Shown here: positions 1-8,684 of the stretch, one piece after another
Layout: every line of letters starts with the position of its first letter
Numbering within the stretch: position 1 is the first letter of the stretch
Assembly (NCBI GenBank): GCA_963787375.1
Contig: CAWBCR010000002.1
Coordinates: 181,524-245,523 of the forward strand
Direction of reading: 5' to 3'
Source: CAWBCR01 sp963787375
Lineage (GTDB): Bacteria; Chloroflexota; Anaerolineae; Aggregatilineales; UBA3940
DNA length: 64,000 nt
The notes under the pieces: generated by a model
What the model was told of the DNA's origin: nothing
What the model saw: the letters and a program-made list of their open reading frames with translations, nothing else
Databases searched by the model: none
Position numbers and translations under genes: made by a program

Positions 1-746
1 CCCATTACCCGGATGGTGCGGTACACACACGGATAGCCGCCCAGCGGCCCGGTCGCGACGTGCAGCCGCCCGCCTCGCCGCCTGATCTGCTGCGCATGGT
101 GGTGGCCGGTCACGACGATCCGCACGTTCGGGTGCGCGTCGAGCACGACCTCGACCTCCTCACCGTTGTCGCAGATGAAGTTGGACCACCACGGCTCGAT
201 ATCCCGCGCGGTGAGCGGGTGCAGCGGGTGGTGCACGGCCAGCAGCACGAGGCCGTCGCGGTGTGCGTCAAGCTCCTCGCGCAGCCAGCCAAGCTGCGCC
301 GCGTCGATCCGCCCGTTCCACGTGTCGGGCAGCCGCAAGTCGAGGCCGATCAACTGGACGCCATCCCCGACCGTGCGGCTCCAATACGCGCGCTGCGCGT
401 CGGGGCGAGGGCTCGACAGGCGCGGGTCGATCAGCGACACGGCCTCGTGCGGGGCGAGAGCATCGGGATGGTTGGGGTCGACGAAGCCATCGTGGTTGCC
501 GGGCACGAAGTGCCATGGCTTTTCGAGCGCGGCCATGATCACGGCGAAGCGTCCCGCCTCGGCAGACGTGGCCCGGTCCAGCACATCGCCGCCGAAGACG
601 ACGAAATCCAGGTCGGGCATGGCGTTGATCTCGACGACGGCGCGCGCCAGCAGCGCCTCGGCCAGCGTGCCAATTGTGCCCCACGACTGGTGGCTGTCGG
701 AGATGTGTATGTCGGTGATGTGGGCGAAACGGACGGATACGGGCAT
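1..746 (-). CDS. Calcineurin-like metallophosphoesterase (3' end outside window)
   Basis: A class III cyclic-nucleotide phosphodiesterase/phosphoesterase-type enzyme that would hydrolyse a phosphoester with two metal ions. About 248 codons are visible and no stop is reached before the window edge. All five family blocks can be read: D12-I-H14, G53-D54 (GGDVLD), G83-N84-H85-D86, H172-H173 (VHHP) and G214-H-H-H217. The start at 746 (ATGCCC) puts the first metal-binding D-x-H at residue 12, as usual for CpdA-like proteins. There is no signal peptide, so it is probably cytoplasmic. It is divergent from the LytR-CpsA-Psr gene, with 187 bases between them. The substrate cannot be told from sequence. 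Confidence 0.85.
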   Translation of the reverse strand, partial: MPVSVRFAHITDIHISDSHQSWGTIGTLAEALLARAVVEINAMPDLDFVVFGGDVLDRATSAEAGRFAVIMAALEKPWHFVPGNHDGFVDPNHPDALAPHEAVSLIDPRLSSPRPDAQRAYWSRTVGDGVQLIGLDLRLPDTWNGRIDAAQLGWLREELDAHRDGLVLLAVHHPLHPLTARDIEPWWSNFICDNGEEVEVVLDAHPNVRIVVTGHHHAQQIRRRGGRLHVATGPLGGYPCVYRTIRVM

Positions 747-879
747 CGGGTGTCCTTGTGGTGAGAGATGGCAGCGCCATGATGATATCGGCAGGTGGCC
801 AGCGAGGCAACGATCCCCCCGACAGGCAGGCGACAGGAATTTGCCATCCCGGCGATGTGTCTGCCCCTGCGCGAGATGT

Positions 880-885
880 TATAAT
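880..885 (+). promoter_or_regulatory. Putative -10 element (TATAAT) of the LytR-CpsA-Psr gene
   Basis: A perfect TATAAT lies 48 bases upstream of the GTG start at 934. No good -35 hexamer is found 16-18 bases further up, so this is a partial promoter call. Confidence 0.4.
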
Positions 886-933
886 GCGCCGGTCGATAGT
901 CCACATGGGCGAAAAGAACTCTGGAGACGAACT

Positions 934-2562
934 GTGCCGGAACAACAGCCAAGAACACTCGCCGACCGCCTGCCGGTGCTGCTGGCCACTATAGGCATCG
1001 GCGCGATCCTGATCGCGACCGGGGTCGCGGTGCGCAGCGGGCAGGACCAGCACGTCGAGGTGGCGGCAGGCGCGACGCTCACCGCGCAGGTCCCGCCGAC
1101 CGTCACGTCGACGCCGACGCTGACGCCCACGCCCACCGATACGCCAACACCCACGCCCACCGGCACGCTGCTGCCCACGGCGACCTTTACGCCCAGCCTC
1201 ACCCCGACCGCCACCGGCACGCCACCACCCACACCCGTGCCGACCCAGAAATTCTCGCTCGATACGGGCAACTACGCGACGCCGGTCGCTACCCCGGCCA
1301 CCGACGTGCTGCCGCCTGCCGACCTTATCGACGTGCCCCCCGACGTGTTTAACGTGCTGCTGCTGGGCAGCGACAAGCGCCCGGACACCGGCGGTTTCCT
1401 GACCGACACCGTGATCGTGGTGACGATTAACATGACCGAGGGTACCGTCAACATGGTCTCGCTCCCGCGTGACATGGAGGTCTACGTCCCCGGTTGGACG
1501 CTGACCAAGATCAACCGCGTGTTCGCGCACGGCCAGGAGACTGGCTGGCCGGGCGGCGGCTTCGCCCTGATGCAGCAGATGCTGGCTTATAACTTCGGCA
1601 TCCAGGTGGGACACTACGCATTGGTCGACCTGACCGGCTTCCAGGGCATCGTCGATGCGCTGGGCGGCGTCGAGGTGCCGGTTGACTGCTCGCTGCAAGG
1701 TTATGTGCTCAAGCCGCCGCGCCTCAAGCGCGAGGACTTCTCCTCCGAGGCCGACTGGATCAACTACACGGGCAACGATGCCAACTGGGAGCTGTACACG
1801 CTGCCGGTGGGTGTCCACACGCTGGACGGCTATATGGCGCTGTGGTACGCTCGCTACCGCGAGGGCAGCAGCGACATCGACCGTGCCTTCCGCCAGCAGG
1901 AGGTGCTGCGCGCCATCGCACAGCAGGCCCGCAGCAACGGCTTCCTGAACCTGACACGCATCCCGCAGTTGTGGCGCGAGTATAACGACCTGGTACAGAC
2001 CGACATGGACCTGGGCAACATGCTCCAGTTCGCACCGGTGGCTGCCAACCTGGATGGGTTCGCCGTTAGCAGCTACGTGCTCACGCTCGACAAGCTCCAG
2101 GGCTGGCCCGACGCAGCGCTGAACCAGACCGGCTACCTGATCACCGAGGACGCGCGCAGCTTTGTGCGCCAGGCGATGCAGCCCCCGTCGAAGAACTACC
2201 TGATCAGCAACTCGGCCACCGTCGAAGTGCGCAATGGTACCACCGTCGACCGGCTGGACGAGGTCGGCGCCGAGCGGCTGGCGTGGAACAATATCAACGC
2301 CACGGCGACCGGCGCAGCGGACTCGAACGGCTACGACAAGACGGTCATCTACGATTTCACCGGGCGCAGCAAGTCGAGCCAGTTGGTGCAGATGCAGCAT
2401 ATCCTGCACGTGGCCGATACGAACGTGATCGTCCAACCCGACCCGAACCGCGTGTTCGACTATGTTGTCATTCTGGGCCGCGACTACCAGAGCTGCACCC
2501 GAGCGCCGCAGCTCGCCCAGCCGACGCTCGCGCCGGTTCCGACCGAGACGCCGACGCCGTAG
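934..2562 (+). CDS. LytR-CpsA-Psr family envelope glycopolymer transferase
   Basis: LCP proteins transfer lipid-linked glycopolymers onto the cell wall or an equivalent acceptor outside the membrane. The 542-aa product has a short cytoplasmic N-terminus, one membrane segment at about 13-34, a Thr/Pro-rich linker at about 45-105, the LCP catalytic domain from about 137 (VLLLGSDKR, then the SLPRDMEVYVPG block with the conserved Arg near 178) and a LytR_C domain at about 428-530 (VEVRNGT motif). GTG at 934 is preferred because GGAGAC lies just upstream and the membrane anchor follows at once; the open frame reaches much further upstream but that part is low-complexity shadow. It probably acts with the glycan genes at 48-60 kb, which is inference. 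Confidence 0.9.
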   Translation: MPEQQPRTLADRLPVLLATIGIGAILIATGVAVRSGQDQHVEVAAGATLTAQVPPTVTSTPTLTPTPTDTPTPTPTGTLLPTATFTPSLTPTATGTPPPTPVPTQKFSLDTGNYATPVATPATDVLPPADLIDVPPDVFNVLLLGSDKRPDTGGFLTDTVIVVTINMTEGTVNMVSLPRDMEVYVPGWTLTKINRVFAHGQETGWPGGGFALMQQMLAYNFGIQVGHYALVDLTGFQGIVDALGGVEVPVDCSLQGYVLKPPRLKREDFSSEADWINYTGNDANWELYTLPVGVHTLDGYMALWYARYREGSSDIDRAFRQQEVLRAIAQQARSNGFLNLTRIPQLWREYNDLVQTDMDLGNMLQFAPVAANLDGFAVSSYVLTLDKLQGWPDAALNQTGYLITEDARSFVRQAMQPPSKNYLISNSATVEVRNGTTVDRLDEVGAERLAWNNINATATGAADSNGYDKTVIYDFTGRSKSSQLVQMQHILHVADTNVIVQPDPNRVFDYVVILGRDYQSCTRAPQLAQPTLAPVPTETPTP

Positions 2563-2578
2563 GAGATCGCCGCACAAA

Positions 2579-2608
2579 CGCAGGGGCGACCGGCTGGCCG
2601 CCCCTGCG
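2579..2608. terminator. GC-rich hairpin after the LCP gene
   Basis: CGCAGGGGCG (2579-2588) pairs perfectly with CGCCCCTGCG (2599-2608) across a 10-base loop. There is no T-tract. It is one of several similar 3'-end palindromes in this window (see 47244 and 8661). Confidence 0.5.
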
Positions 2609-2634
2609 AGTGATATGGTGCCCGATCCCGCACA

Positions 2635-2663
2635 TTGCCAGCCCCACCCGCCTTTGTTACAAT
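2635..2663 (+). promoter_or_regulatory. Promoter TTGCCA-N17-TACAAT for the GNAT gene
   Basis: TTGCCA (2635-2640) and TACAAT (2658-2663) are separated by exactly 17 bases. The ATG at 2671 starts 7 bases after the -10 box, so the transcript should begin at or next to the start codon (leaderless). Confidence 0.65.
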
Positions 2664-2670
2664 CCCACCC

Positions 2671-3225
2671 ATGGACGACGTAGGCCCGATCACACTCACC
2701 ATTCGCTCGGCGATGCCCAGCGACTACGAGATCTGCATGGCGCTCGACCACTCGGTAAGCACTGAGCAGGTGTGGCAGATGATGCTCGACGACAGCGAAG
2801 GCGACCTGAATGTCGTCTTCCGCCCGGCGCGGCTGCCACGTTCGATGAAGGTGCTCTACCCGCGCAGCGATGAGACTCTGTTGCAGTCGTGGCGGCAGCA
2901 TGCTGTGTTTCTGGTCGCTGAGTGGGAGAAGATGGTGGTCGGCTACGCTAACGTCCGCGAGGAGCTTTCGCAGGAGACAGCCTGGGTGGCCGATCTGGCC
3001 GTCGACCGCGCGCACCGGCTGCGCGGGGTGGGCACGGCGCTGGTCAACGCCGTGCGCAAGTGGGCGGTCGATCACACCCTGCGCCGCATGATCGTCGAGA
3101 CACAGACCAAGAACTACCCGGCCATCCGCTTCTTGCAGAAGCGCGGCCTGACCTTCTGTGGCTACAACGATCTGTACTATCCTAATCACGATATCGCCGT
3201 GTTCTTCGGCGAGACGCTCCGCTAA
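2671..3225 (+). CDS. GNAT family N-acetyltransferase
   Basis: A 184-aa acetyl-CoA-dependent N-acyltransferase of unknown substrate. The acetyl-CoA binding motif A is clear in the C-terminal half: a beta strand (WVADLAVD) followed by R-x-x-G-V-G-x-A (RLRGVGTAL), then the motif B part with YPAIRFLQKRGLTFCGY. ATG at 2671 is chosen because a consensus-like promoter ends 7 bases before it; no Shine-Dalgarno sequence is visible, which fits a leaderless message. The receptor gene starts 25 bases downstream on the same strand and may be cotranscribed. Confidence 0.85.
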   Translation: MDDVGPITLTIRSAMPSDYEICMALDHSVSTEQVWQMMLDDSEGDLNVVFRPARLPRSMKVLYPRSDETLLQSWRQHAVFLVAEWEKMVVGYANVREELSQETAWVADLAVDRAHRLRGVGTALVNAVRKWAVDHTLRRMIVETQTKNYPAIRFLQKRGLTFCGYNDLYYPNHDIAVFFGETLR

Positions 3226-3250
3226 CAGGACAGCGGATAGAAGCAGCACT

Positions 3251-5230
3251 ATGCTTACCAGTTTTCTGGCCCATAACGGCCCTCTGATCGATCAGAGCCT
3301 CAGCGCGGCGATTGCCGTGGTCACCGGCTCATTTTTTCTGTACAGCCTCGTGCGCGATATCGGCAACCAGGTGGGGCGCGTCTACAGCGTCCTGCTGTTA
3401 TTTGTGCTGATCACCTATATTGGCGATCTGGGCGTCGGCTACAGCAACGACCCCTGGGTAGCCGAAGCGTGGCTGCGCTTCCAGTGGCTGGGGATCGCGT
3501 TTGTGCCGGCGGCCTATGTGCACCTATCGCACGCCATCCTGACCCGCACCGGCATACGGTCGCGCGGGCGGCGGGTGTGGACGGTGCGCCTGCTGTACGT
3601 TGCCGCCGCTGCCTTTTTGGGCCTCAGCACTTTCAGCAGCCTGCTTGTGCGCGACATGGTCACGGACCCCGCTCCGCACTTCGAGCCCGGCCCTGTTTTT
3701 TCGGTGTTCGTGGTGTACTTCGCCGGGGCGGTGGTGGTGAGCCTGTGGTTCGTGCTGCGCGCCCGCCGCCGCACGCTGATCGAGGCCACGCGCCGCCGCA
3801 TGAACATCCTGGTGTTCCCCTACGTGGCCCCGGCGCTCTCGGTGTTCCCGTTCCTGCTGATCTCGGGCCGCGTACTGGCCTCGCCGCTGGCCTTTTATGG
3901 CGTCCTGATCCTGGTCGACGGTCTGCTGGCGGCCATGCTGTCTTACCTGTCCTACTCGATGGCTTTTATTGGCGCGCTGCTGCCTGAGCGGCTGATCCAA
4001 GCCCAGATGCTGCAATTCTTCCTGCGCGGGCCGGTGGTGGCGATTGCCACGCTGGCGGTCATCGTGTGGGTGCCACGCGCCAGCGGCGTGCTGGGCCTGC
4101 CCGGCGACGAGATCATGCCGTTCCTGGCTGTGGTGGTGATCCTGTTCATGCAGTGGGCGATCACCATCATCCGCCCCCACCTGGAGGGCTGGCTGATTTA
4201 TGGCGTCGATCAGATGGAAGTCCGCCGCATTCAGGAGCTTGAGCAGCGCCTGCTGACCGGTGCTGACTTCCGCCAGCTTCTCGATACGATCCTGACGGCC
4301 CTGTGTGACTTCCTGCACGTCGACACGGCCTTTATCGCCACGGTGAAGGAAACCGGCCCGCACCTGGAACGTGCCATCGGCCTGCACGACGAGTTCTATG
4401 CCGAGATCGAAAAGGCTGACGTGCTTTCGAAGGGGATCGCGAACGGCGGGCCGCCCGAATTGGACGAGGTCGGGGACGGCGGCGGCCTGTTTACATGGGA
4501 AGGCTTCTGGCTGGTTCCACTGCATGCCGAGAACGGCAACGGCGACTCACCGCGCCTCATCGGTGTGCTGGGCGTCGCGCGGCCTGGCGAGACCGCGGTC
4601 GACCCGGATGAGGACCAATTGCGGGTGATCATGGGGCTGGCGACGCGCGCCGCCGAGGTGCTGGAGGATCGCCGCATCCAGTCGCAGGTGGTCGCCTCGC
4701 TGGAAGGGCTGCTGCCGGAGATGACGACCATCGAGCGCATGCGCGAAGCGGCCCGTCATGGCGGCTACGAGGCGCTGGCCGAGCCGTCAGACGAGCTGCT
4801 CGCCGGCTCTGATTTCTCGCAGCGCATCAAGGACGCGTTGACCCATTATTGGGGCGGCCCGGACCTCACCGACGCTGCGCTGATGCGGCTGGCGGTCGTG
4901 CGCGAGGCGCTCGACGAGAACGACGGCAATCCACAGCGTGCCATGCGTGCCGTGCTGCTGCGCGCTATCGAGAGCCTGCGGCCCGAAGGCCAGCGCAGCA
5001 TGACGACCGCCGAATGGATTCTGTACAACATTCTTGAGATGCGCTTCGTTCAGGGACGCAAGGTGCGCGACGTAGCCATGCGGCTGGCGATGAGCGAGTC
5101 CGACCTGTATCGTAAGCAGCGGGTCGCGATTGAGGCCGTCGCCGAGTTGGTGGCTGACATGGAGCGCGCCGCGGTGGCCGATCAGCGCGACGGCTCCGCG
5201 CCGGAGAAACTGCCCAGCCCCCAGAGCTGA
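3251..5230 (+). CDS. 7TM receptor with GAF domain and C-terminal helix-turn-helix-like region
   Basis: A 659-aa membrane sensor. Residues 1-245 hold seven or eight hydrophobic segments like the N-terminal 7TM module of histidine kinases, with the first helix starting immediately after the ATG. A soluble segment from about 325 to 480 reads as a GAF ligand-binding domain (it opens with an ELEQRLL-type linker helix). The last 150 residues contain no histidine-kinase H-box, N-box or GGDEF signature. They contain a pattern at about 604-635 (KVRDVAMRLAMSESDLYRK) that looks like a DNA-binding helix-turn-helix of the Fis/sigma type. It may therefore be a membrane-bound one-component regulator. The domain order is seen; the function is inferred. 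Confidence 0.65.
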   Translation: MLTSFLAHNGPLIDQSLSAAIAVVTGSFFLYSLVRDIGNQVGRVYSVLLLFVLITYIGDLGVGYSNDPWVAEAWLRFQWLGIAFVPAAYVHLSHAILTRTGIRSRGRRVWTVRLLYVAAAAFLGLSTFSSLLVRDMVTDPAPHFEPGPVFSVFVVYFAGAVVVSLWFVLRARRRTLIEATRRRMNILVFPYVAPALSVFPFLLISGRVLASPLAFYGVLILVDGLLAAMLSYLSYSMAFIGALLPERLIQAQMLQFFLRGPVVAIATLAVIVWVPRASGVLGLPGDEIMPFLAVVVILFMQWAITIIRPHLEGWLIYGVDQMEVRRIQELEQRLLTGADFRQLLDTILTALCDFLHVDTAFIATVKETGPHLERAIGLHDEFYAEIEKADVLSKGIANGGPPELDEVGDGGGLFTWEGFWLVPLHAENGNGDSPRLIGVLGVARPGETAVDPDEDQLRVIMGLATRAAEVLEDRRIQSQVVASLEGLLPEMTTIERMREAARHGGYEALAEPSDELLAGSDFSQRIKDALTHYWGGPDLTDAALMRLAVVREALDENDGNPQRAMRAVLLRAIESLRPEGQRSMTTAEWILYNILEMRFVQGRKVRDVAMRLAMSESDLYRKQRVAIEAVAELVADMERAAVADQRDGSAPEKLPSPQS

Positions 5231-5241
5231 CCCGCCCGCGA

Positions 5242-7287
5242 TCAGGGCTGTGGCTGGCGGTGCCTCCGCCGGAGGATCACCAGCGCCAACAGCCCCACGA
5301 TCAGCACCAACCCAAATCCGCACAGCACCAGCCCGCATATCACCAGGCTGAGCCCGGCAGCCAGCCCTGTATTGGGCACGCCGGGCAGCATGCTCTGCGC
5401 TGTCGGCGGCACGACCTCGGTCGGCTGCGCTGTGGGAGATTGTCCCGTCGGCGTGGGCACCGGGTTCTGTGCCTCCTGGATGACGCTCGTCACCAGTGCG
5501 ACGACGTCGTCTTTCGAGTGATCCCCATCGACTACCACAAACATTTTGCCGACGATCAGCGTAGCGCTGAACCACACGTCGTCCGACTTGCTGAGGTCCT
5601 CGATCAGCACGTCGACACCAGAGATGGTCTGGATGCTGCCCGGCGACTGGTAGTTGATGTCGTCCATCCACGCCTGGAGCGTGTCGTAAGGGCTGGGGCT
5701 TTCGGCGATGCTCAGCCAGTTTCCGGCGTTGTCGAGGTAATCGAAGTTGGCCGTCATGCCGCCGCCGGGGACGTAATACGGGGCGCTGGAGCCGAAATCC
5801 GCGGCGGTCATGACATAGGCGTAGTCGAACGAATAGCTGGCAGGCAGCGCCTGGGGGATGATCGTCGCGAACGAAACGTCCAGCTCGGTCGGCGAGGAGG
5901 TCGCGTTTTCGCCACCGCTGTAGGGCATGTCGGACGAGCGGTAGGTTGACTCGTTGCCCGACACGGCAGCCGTCAGCGGCGAGACGTACTGGTCTGCCGG
6001 AACGTCCGCGGTGATCGTCGTCTCCGGTCCGGTCGCTCCGCCGACGGTCAGCGTGTAATCCTCGAAGATGCAGTCCCGCTCGCTGGCGATGCGGCTCACG
6101 TTCACCACGACTGCGTACACGTCGTCGTAGCGAGTCGCGTTCAGGTTGACGATCGGCTCGTCAGGCGCGATGATGCTGGCCTGGCCTGCGTGGATGCCGA
6201 CGACTGACAGCCGCATGCCGGATGTCTGCGTGTCGAGCGTGATGTTCAGCGGGCCATCGGCCTTCACGTGGATGTAGTCAGCGCCCAGCGCCTGGACACC
6301 GTCGGTCGGCTTGAAGGTGCCCTTGCCGGTCTCGCCTTCGACGCGCACCGTCGGGTAGCTGGCACCATCCGCGTAGCTGCGCAGCAGGTTGGCGACGGCG
6401 AAGTCGCGGAATTCAGCCTCAAGCGATGTGCCGTAGGTGGCCAGTGCTGCGTCGAGCGCGCGGAAGCCGCTGAACTGACGCATGTTCTCCCAGATTTGCA
6501 GCACGAACTGCGAACCGTATTTGTCCGAGAGGTAGCGTAAGAACAGCCACGATCCATACCAGTGCAGGTCGTCGCCGCGCGCGATCTCTGCCGGCAGGCA
6601 CACATCCGGGTTCTTGTACAGCGAGTCGATGTAGTAGATGCTGTCGTTGGCGTCGGGGTAGACTTCATCTTCCATCCAGGTGGCAGTCGCCTCGTACAGC
6701 CACGATTGCAGGTCCAGGTCGTCGATGCCGGCCTGCAGCACGTGATTGAACTCGTGGGCGATGGTCGCGTCCATCAGGTCGAGGGGCGTCTCGCCCCCGC
6801 TGGTGTCGGTCTCGGCGAAGTCGTTGTCGAGTACCATGTAGGCATAGGCCGCCTGGCGCTCCTGTTCGGGCGTGTTGGGGTTGTCGCCCAGGTAACCGCC
6901 CTCTGTCTCGATGTAGCCTGCGTAGCCGTCGCCCAGGATGTTCTCAAGGTACACGTCGATGCGCGTGTCGCCGCCCTGGCCGCGATCTTCCGGCGGCGGC
7001 GGCCAGCCCATCTGGCTGACCTCCACCGTCCACACGTGCTCCAGCGTGCTGCCAATCAGCTCGGCGTAGTCGGGCACGCCGTTGTGGTCGGTATCTTGCG
7101 GGTCGACGGAGTCCTTGCCGCTGAGAGTGTAATGGATCAGAAAATGCTGCGTGCCGAAGGTCTGCTCGTCGGGAAGCGCGGGCCGCCCGTTCTGCAGAAG
7201 GGGATGTGCCGCCACCGGGGCTGCAGCAAACAGCGACAGCGCGACGACCCCGATCGCGGTGGCTACCTGTAAACGATGCCAGTTCAT
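5242..7287 (-). CDS. Secreted, membrane-anchored zinc metallopeptidase (MXAN_6640-like)
   Basis: A 681-aa exported peptidase. Residues 1-27 form a signal peptide (ending APVAAHP). The zinc motif is H178-E179-F-N-H182 and a likely third ligand, E199, follows in WLYEATATWMEDE, 17 residues on, as in gluzincins. The remainder (about 300-620) looks like beta-sandwich domains. A C-terminal hydrophobic segment (about 645-672) followed by RRRHRQ would anchor it in the membrane with the catalytic part outside. The D-x-D-x-N-G-V-x-D stretch near 68-76 resembles a calcium site. It is convergent with the receptor gene (11-base gap) and divergent from the aminotransferase. Assignment to the MXAN_6640 group is from memory of its HEFxH/WxxE pattern. 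Confidence 0.75.
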   Translation of the reverse strand: MNWHRLQVATAIGVVALSLFAAAPVAAHPLLQNGRPALPDEQTFGTQHFLIHYTLSGKDSVDPQDTDHNGVPDYAELIGSTLEHVWTVEVSQMGWPPPPEDRGQGGDTRIDVYLENILGDGYAGYIETEGGYLGDNPNTPEQERQAAYAYMVLDNDFAETDTSGGETPLDLMDATIAHEFNHVLQAGIDDLDLQSWLYEATATWMEDEVYPDANDSIYYIDSLYKNPDVCLPAEIARGDDLHWYGSWLFLRYLSDKYGSQFVLQIWENMRQFSGFRALDAALATYGTSLEAEFRDFAVANLLRSYADGASYPTVRVEGETGKGTFKPTDGVQALGADYIHVKADGPLNITLDTQTSGMRLSVVGIHAGQASIIAPDEPIVNLNATRYDDVYAVVVNVSRIASERDCIFEDYTLTVGGATGPETTITADVPADQYVSPLTAAVSGNESTYRSSDMPYSGGENATSSPTELDVSFATIIPQALPASYSFDYAYVMTAADFGSSAPYYVPGGGMTANFDYLDNAGNWLSIAESPSPYDTLQAWMDDINYQSPGSIQTISGVDVLIEDLSKSDDVWFSATLIVGKMFVVVDGDHSKDDVVALVTSVIQEAQNPVPTPTGQSPTAQPTEVVPPTAQSMLPGVPNTGLAAGLSLVICGLVLCGFGLVLIVGLLALVILRRRHRQPQP

Positions 7288-7489
7288 ACCACGACAACCC
7301 TCTTAGAGAACAAGCCCCGCCACAATAGTAATCGAAGAGCGCGACAAAAGCCACAGGGGAATCGTTGCCGGGGAACCGGCAAAACGGACTATACTGTATA
7401 TGTGGCACCTTGAATCTCAAAGACGAGACGCGCGCCACATCGCGTTCAGAACACGCTGCCGTTCCCGACTATCTACATGGAGGTGTTTT

Positions 7490-8623
7490 GTGTCCGATGT
7501 GTGTCTGATGATCCCCGGCCCGGTGGAAGCAGAAGAGGACGTGTTATTTGCCATCGGCCAGCAGACCCTGCCGCACTACGGCCCGCAGTGGATGCCCATC
7601 TTTATCGAGACAACTGATCTGCTCAAGCGGCTGTTCGAGACGACCGGCGATGCGCTCATGATCCCCGGCCCCGGCACCGGTGGGCTAGAAGCGGGCATCA
7701 ACAGCCTGGTGCCACGCGGCGAGGGCGTGTGCGTGCTCGACAATGGCTTCTTTGGGATGCGGACGGTCCAGATCGTCGAGGCGTGCGGGCTGCACCCGTG
7801 GATTATCACTGCGCCGTGGGGGCAGCACCTCGACCCCGACGAGGTGCGCAAGCAGCTTACTGCGTTGATCCCGCAGGCAGAGGCCGCCGGGCACCCGATC
7901 CGCGCGCTGGCGATGGTGCACCACGAGACCAGCACCGGCGTACTGAACCCGCTCAAGGAGATCGCGGCGGTGACCCATGAATTCGGCCTACCGCTGATCG
8001 TCGACGCGGTGGCGTCGTTCGGCGGGGTGCGCATCCCGGTTGACGAGTGGGGGATCGACGTGTGCGTCAGCGTGCCGAACAAGTGTCTGGGCACGCCGCC
8101 GGGCGTGGCGCTGGTGGCCGTCAGCCCGCGGGCCTGGGAGCTCGTCGAAGCGAACCCGCCCGGCCACGGCTGGTACTACGACCTGCGCACCTGGCGCTGG
8201 TATATGGACAACTGGGCCGACTGGCATCCATACCCCACCACGCTGCCGACCAACAACATCGTGGCGCTGCACCAGAGCCTGAAAGATATCTTTGCCGAAG
8301 GCCCCATCCAGCACTTCAGGAGCTTCGAGCGGGCAGCGGCGCGCGTCCGCGAGGGGCTGGGCGAATTGGGCTTCACGCTGTACCCCGACCCGGAATATGC
8401 CGCGCCGGTCATCAGCGCGCTGAACGGCCAGCCCGGCGTCGACCTGGGCGACATGTCGAAATACCTGCTCGCCGAGCACGGCGTGATGGTCTCCGGAGGC
8501 CTGGGCGAGTTGAAGGGGAAGATCTTCCGCGTCGGGCACATGGGTCTGGGCAGAGACCTGCACAACGTCGAGCGGCTGATCGACGGCGCGCGGGCGTATC
8601 TCCGGCAGCACGCGCCGGCGTAG
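7490..8623 (+). CDS. Class V aminotransferase (alanine-glyoxylate / serine-pyruvate type)
   Basis: A 377-aa pyridoxal-phosphate enzyme of fold type I. The product opens with the family's N-terminal MIPGPVEAEEDVL block; the cofactor aspartate lies in PLIVDAVASFGG and the Schiff-base lysine is K198 in SVPNKCLGTPPG. Length is normal for alanine-glyoxylate or (S)-ureidoglycine-glyoxylate transaminases, and the sequence alone does not decide between them. GTG at 7490 is used because GGAGG lies 6 bases upstream and MIPGPVE must stay near the N-terminus. A TATACT box at 7390-7395 could serve as -10. It is monocistronic, followed by a palindrome. Confidence 0.85.
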   Translation: MSDVCLMIPGPVEAEEDVLFAIGQQTLPHYGPQWMPIFIETTDLLKRLFETTGDALMIPGPGTGGLEAGINSLVPRGEGVCVLDNGFFGMRTVQIVEACGLHPWIITAPWGQHLDPDEVRKQLTALIPQAEAAGHPIRALAMVHHETSTGVLNPLKEIAAVTHEFGLPLIVDAVASFGGVRIPVDEWGIDVCVSVPNKCLGTPPGVALVAVSPRAWELVEANPPGHGWYYDLRTWRWYMDNWADWHPYPTTLPTNNIVALHQSLKDIFAEGPIQHFRSFERAAARVREGLGELGFTLYPDPEYAAPVISALNGQPGVDLGDMSKYLLAEHGVMVSGGLGELKGKIFRVGHMGLGRDLHNVERLIDGARAYLRQHAPA

Positions 8624-8660
8624 CGACAGCGCACGCATCGCAAACCGTGGCATATTTGGA

Positions 8661-8684
8661 AGGGGCGCATCTGTGTGCGCCCCT
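8661..8684. terminator. Hairpin between convergent genes
   Basis: AGGGGCGCA (8661-8669) pairs with TGCGCCCCT (8676-8684) over a 6-base loop. It lies between the convergent aminotransferase and DUF4037 genes, reaches the stop codon of the latter, and could act in both directions. No T-tract. Confidence 0.5.

Noticed and set aside
1080..1240. CRISPR-like or tandem DNA repeat (ACGCCCAC, ACGCCAACACC)
   Set aside because: It encodes the Thr/Pro linker of the LCP protein. The same applies to 45840-46020 and 46620-46860; no unique spacers of constant length exist.
268..3249. A 993-codon open frame on the minus strand
   Set aside because: It is the complement of the LytR-CpsA-Psr and GNAT genes, is composed of His/Arg/Gln-rich low-complexity sequence and matches no family; a GC-rich shadow frame.
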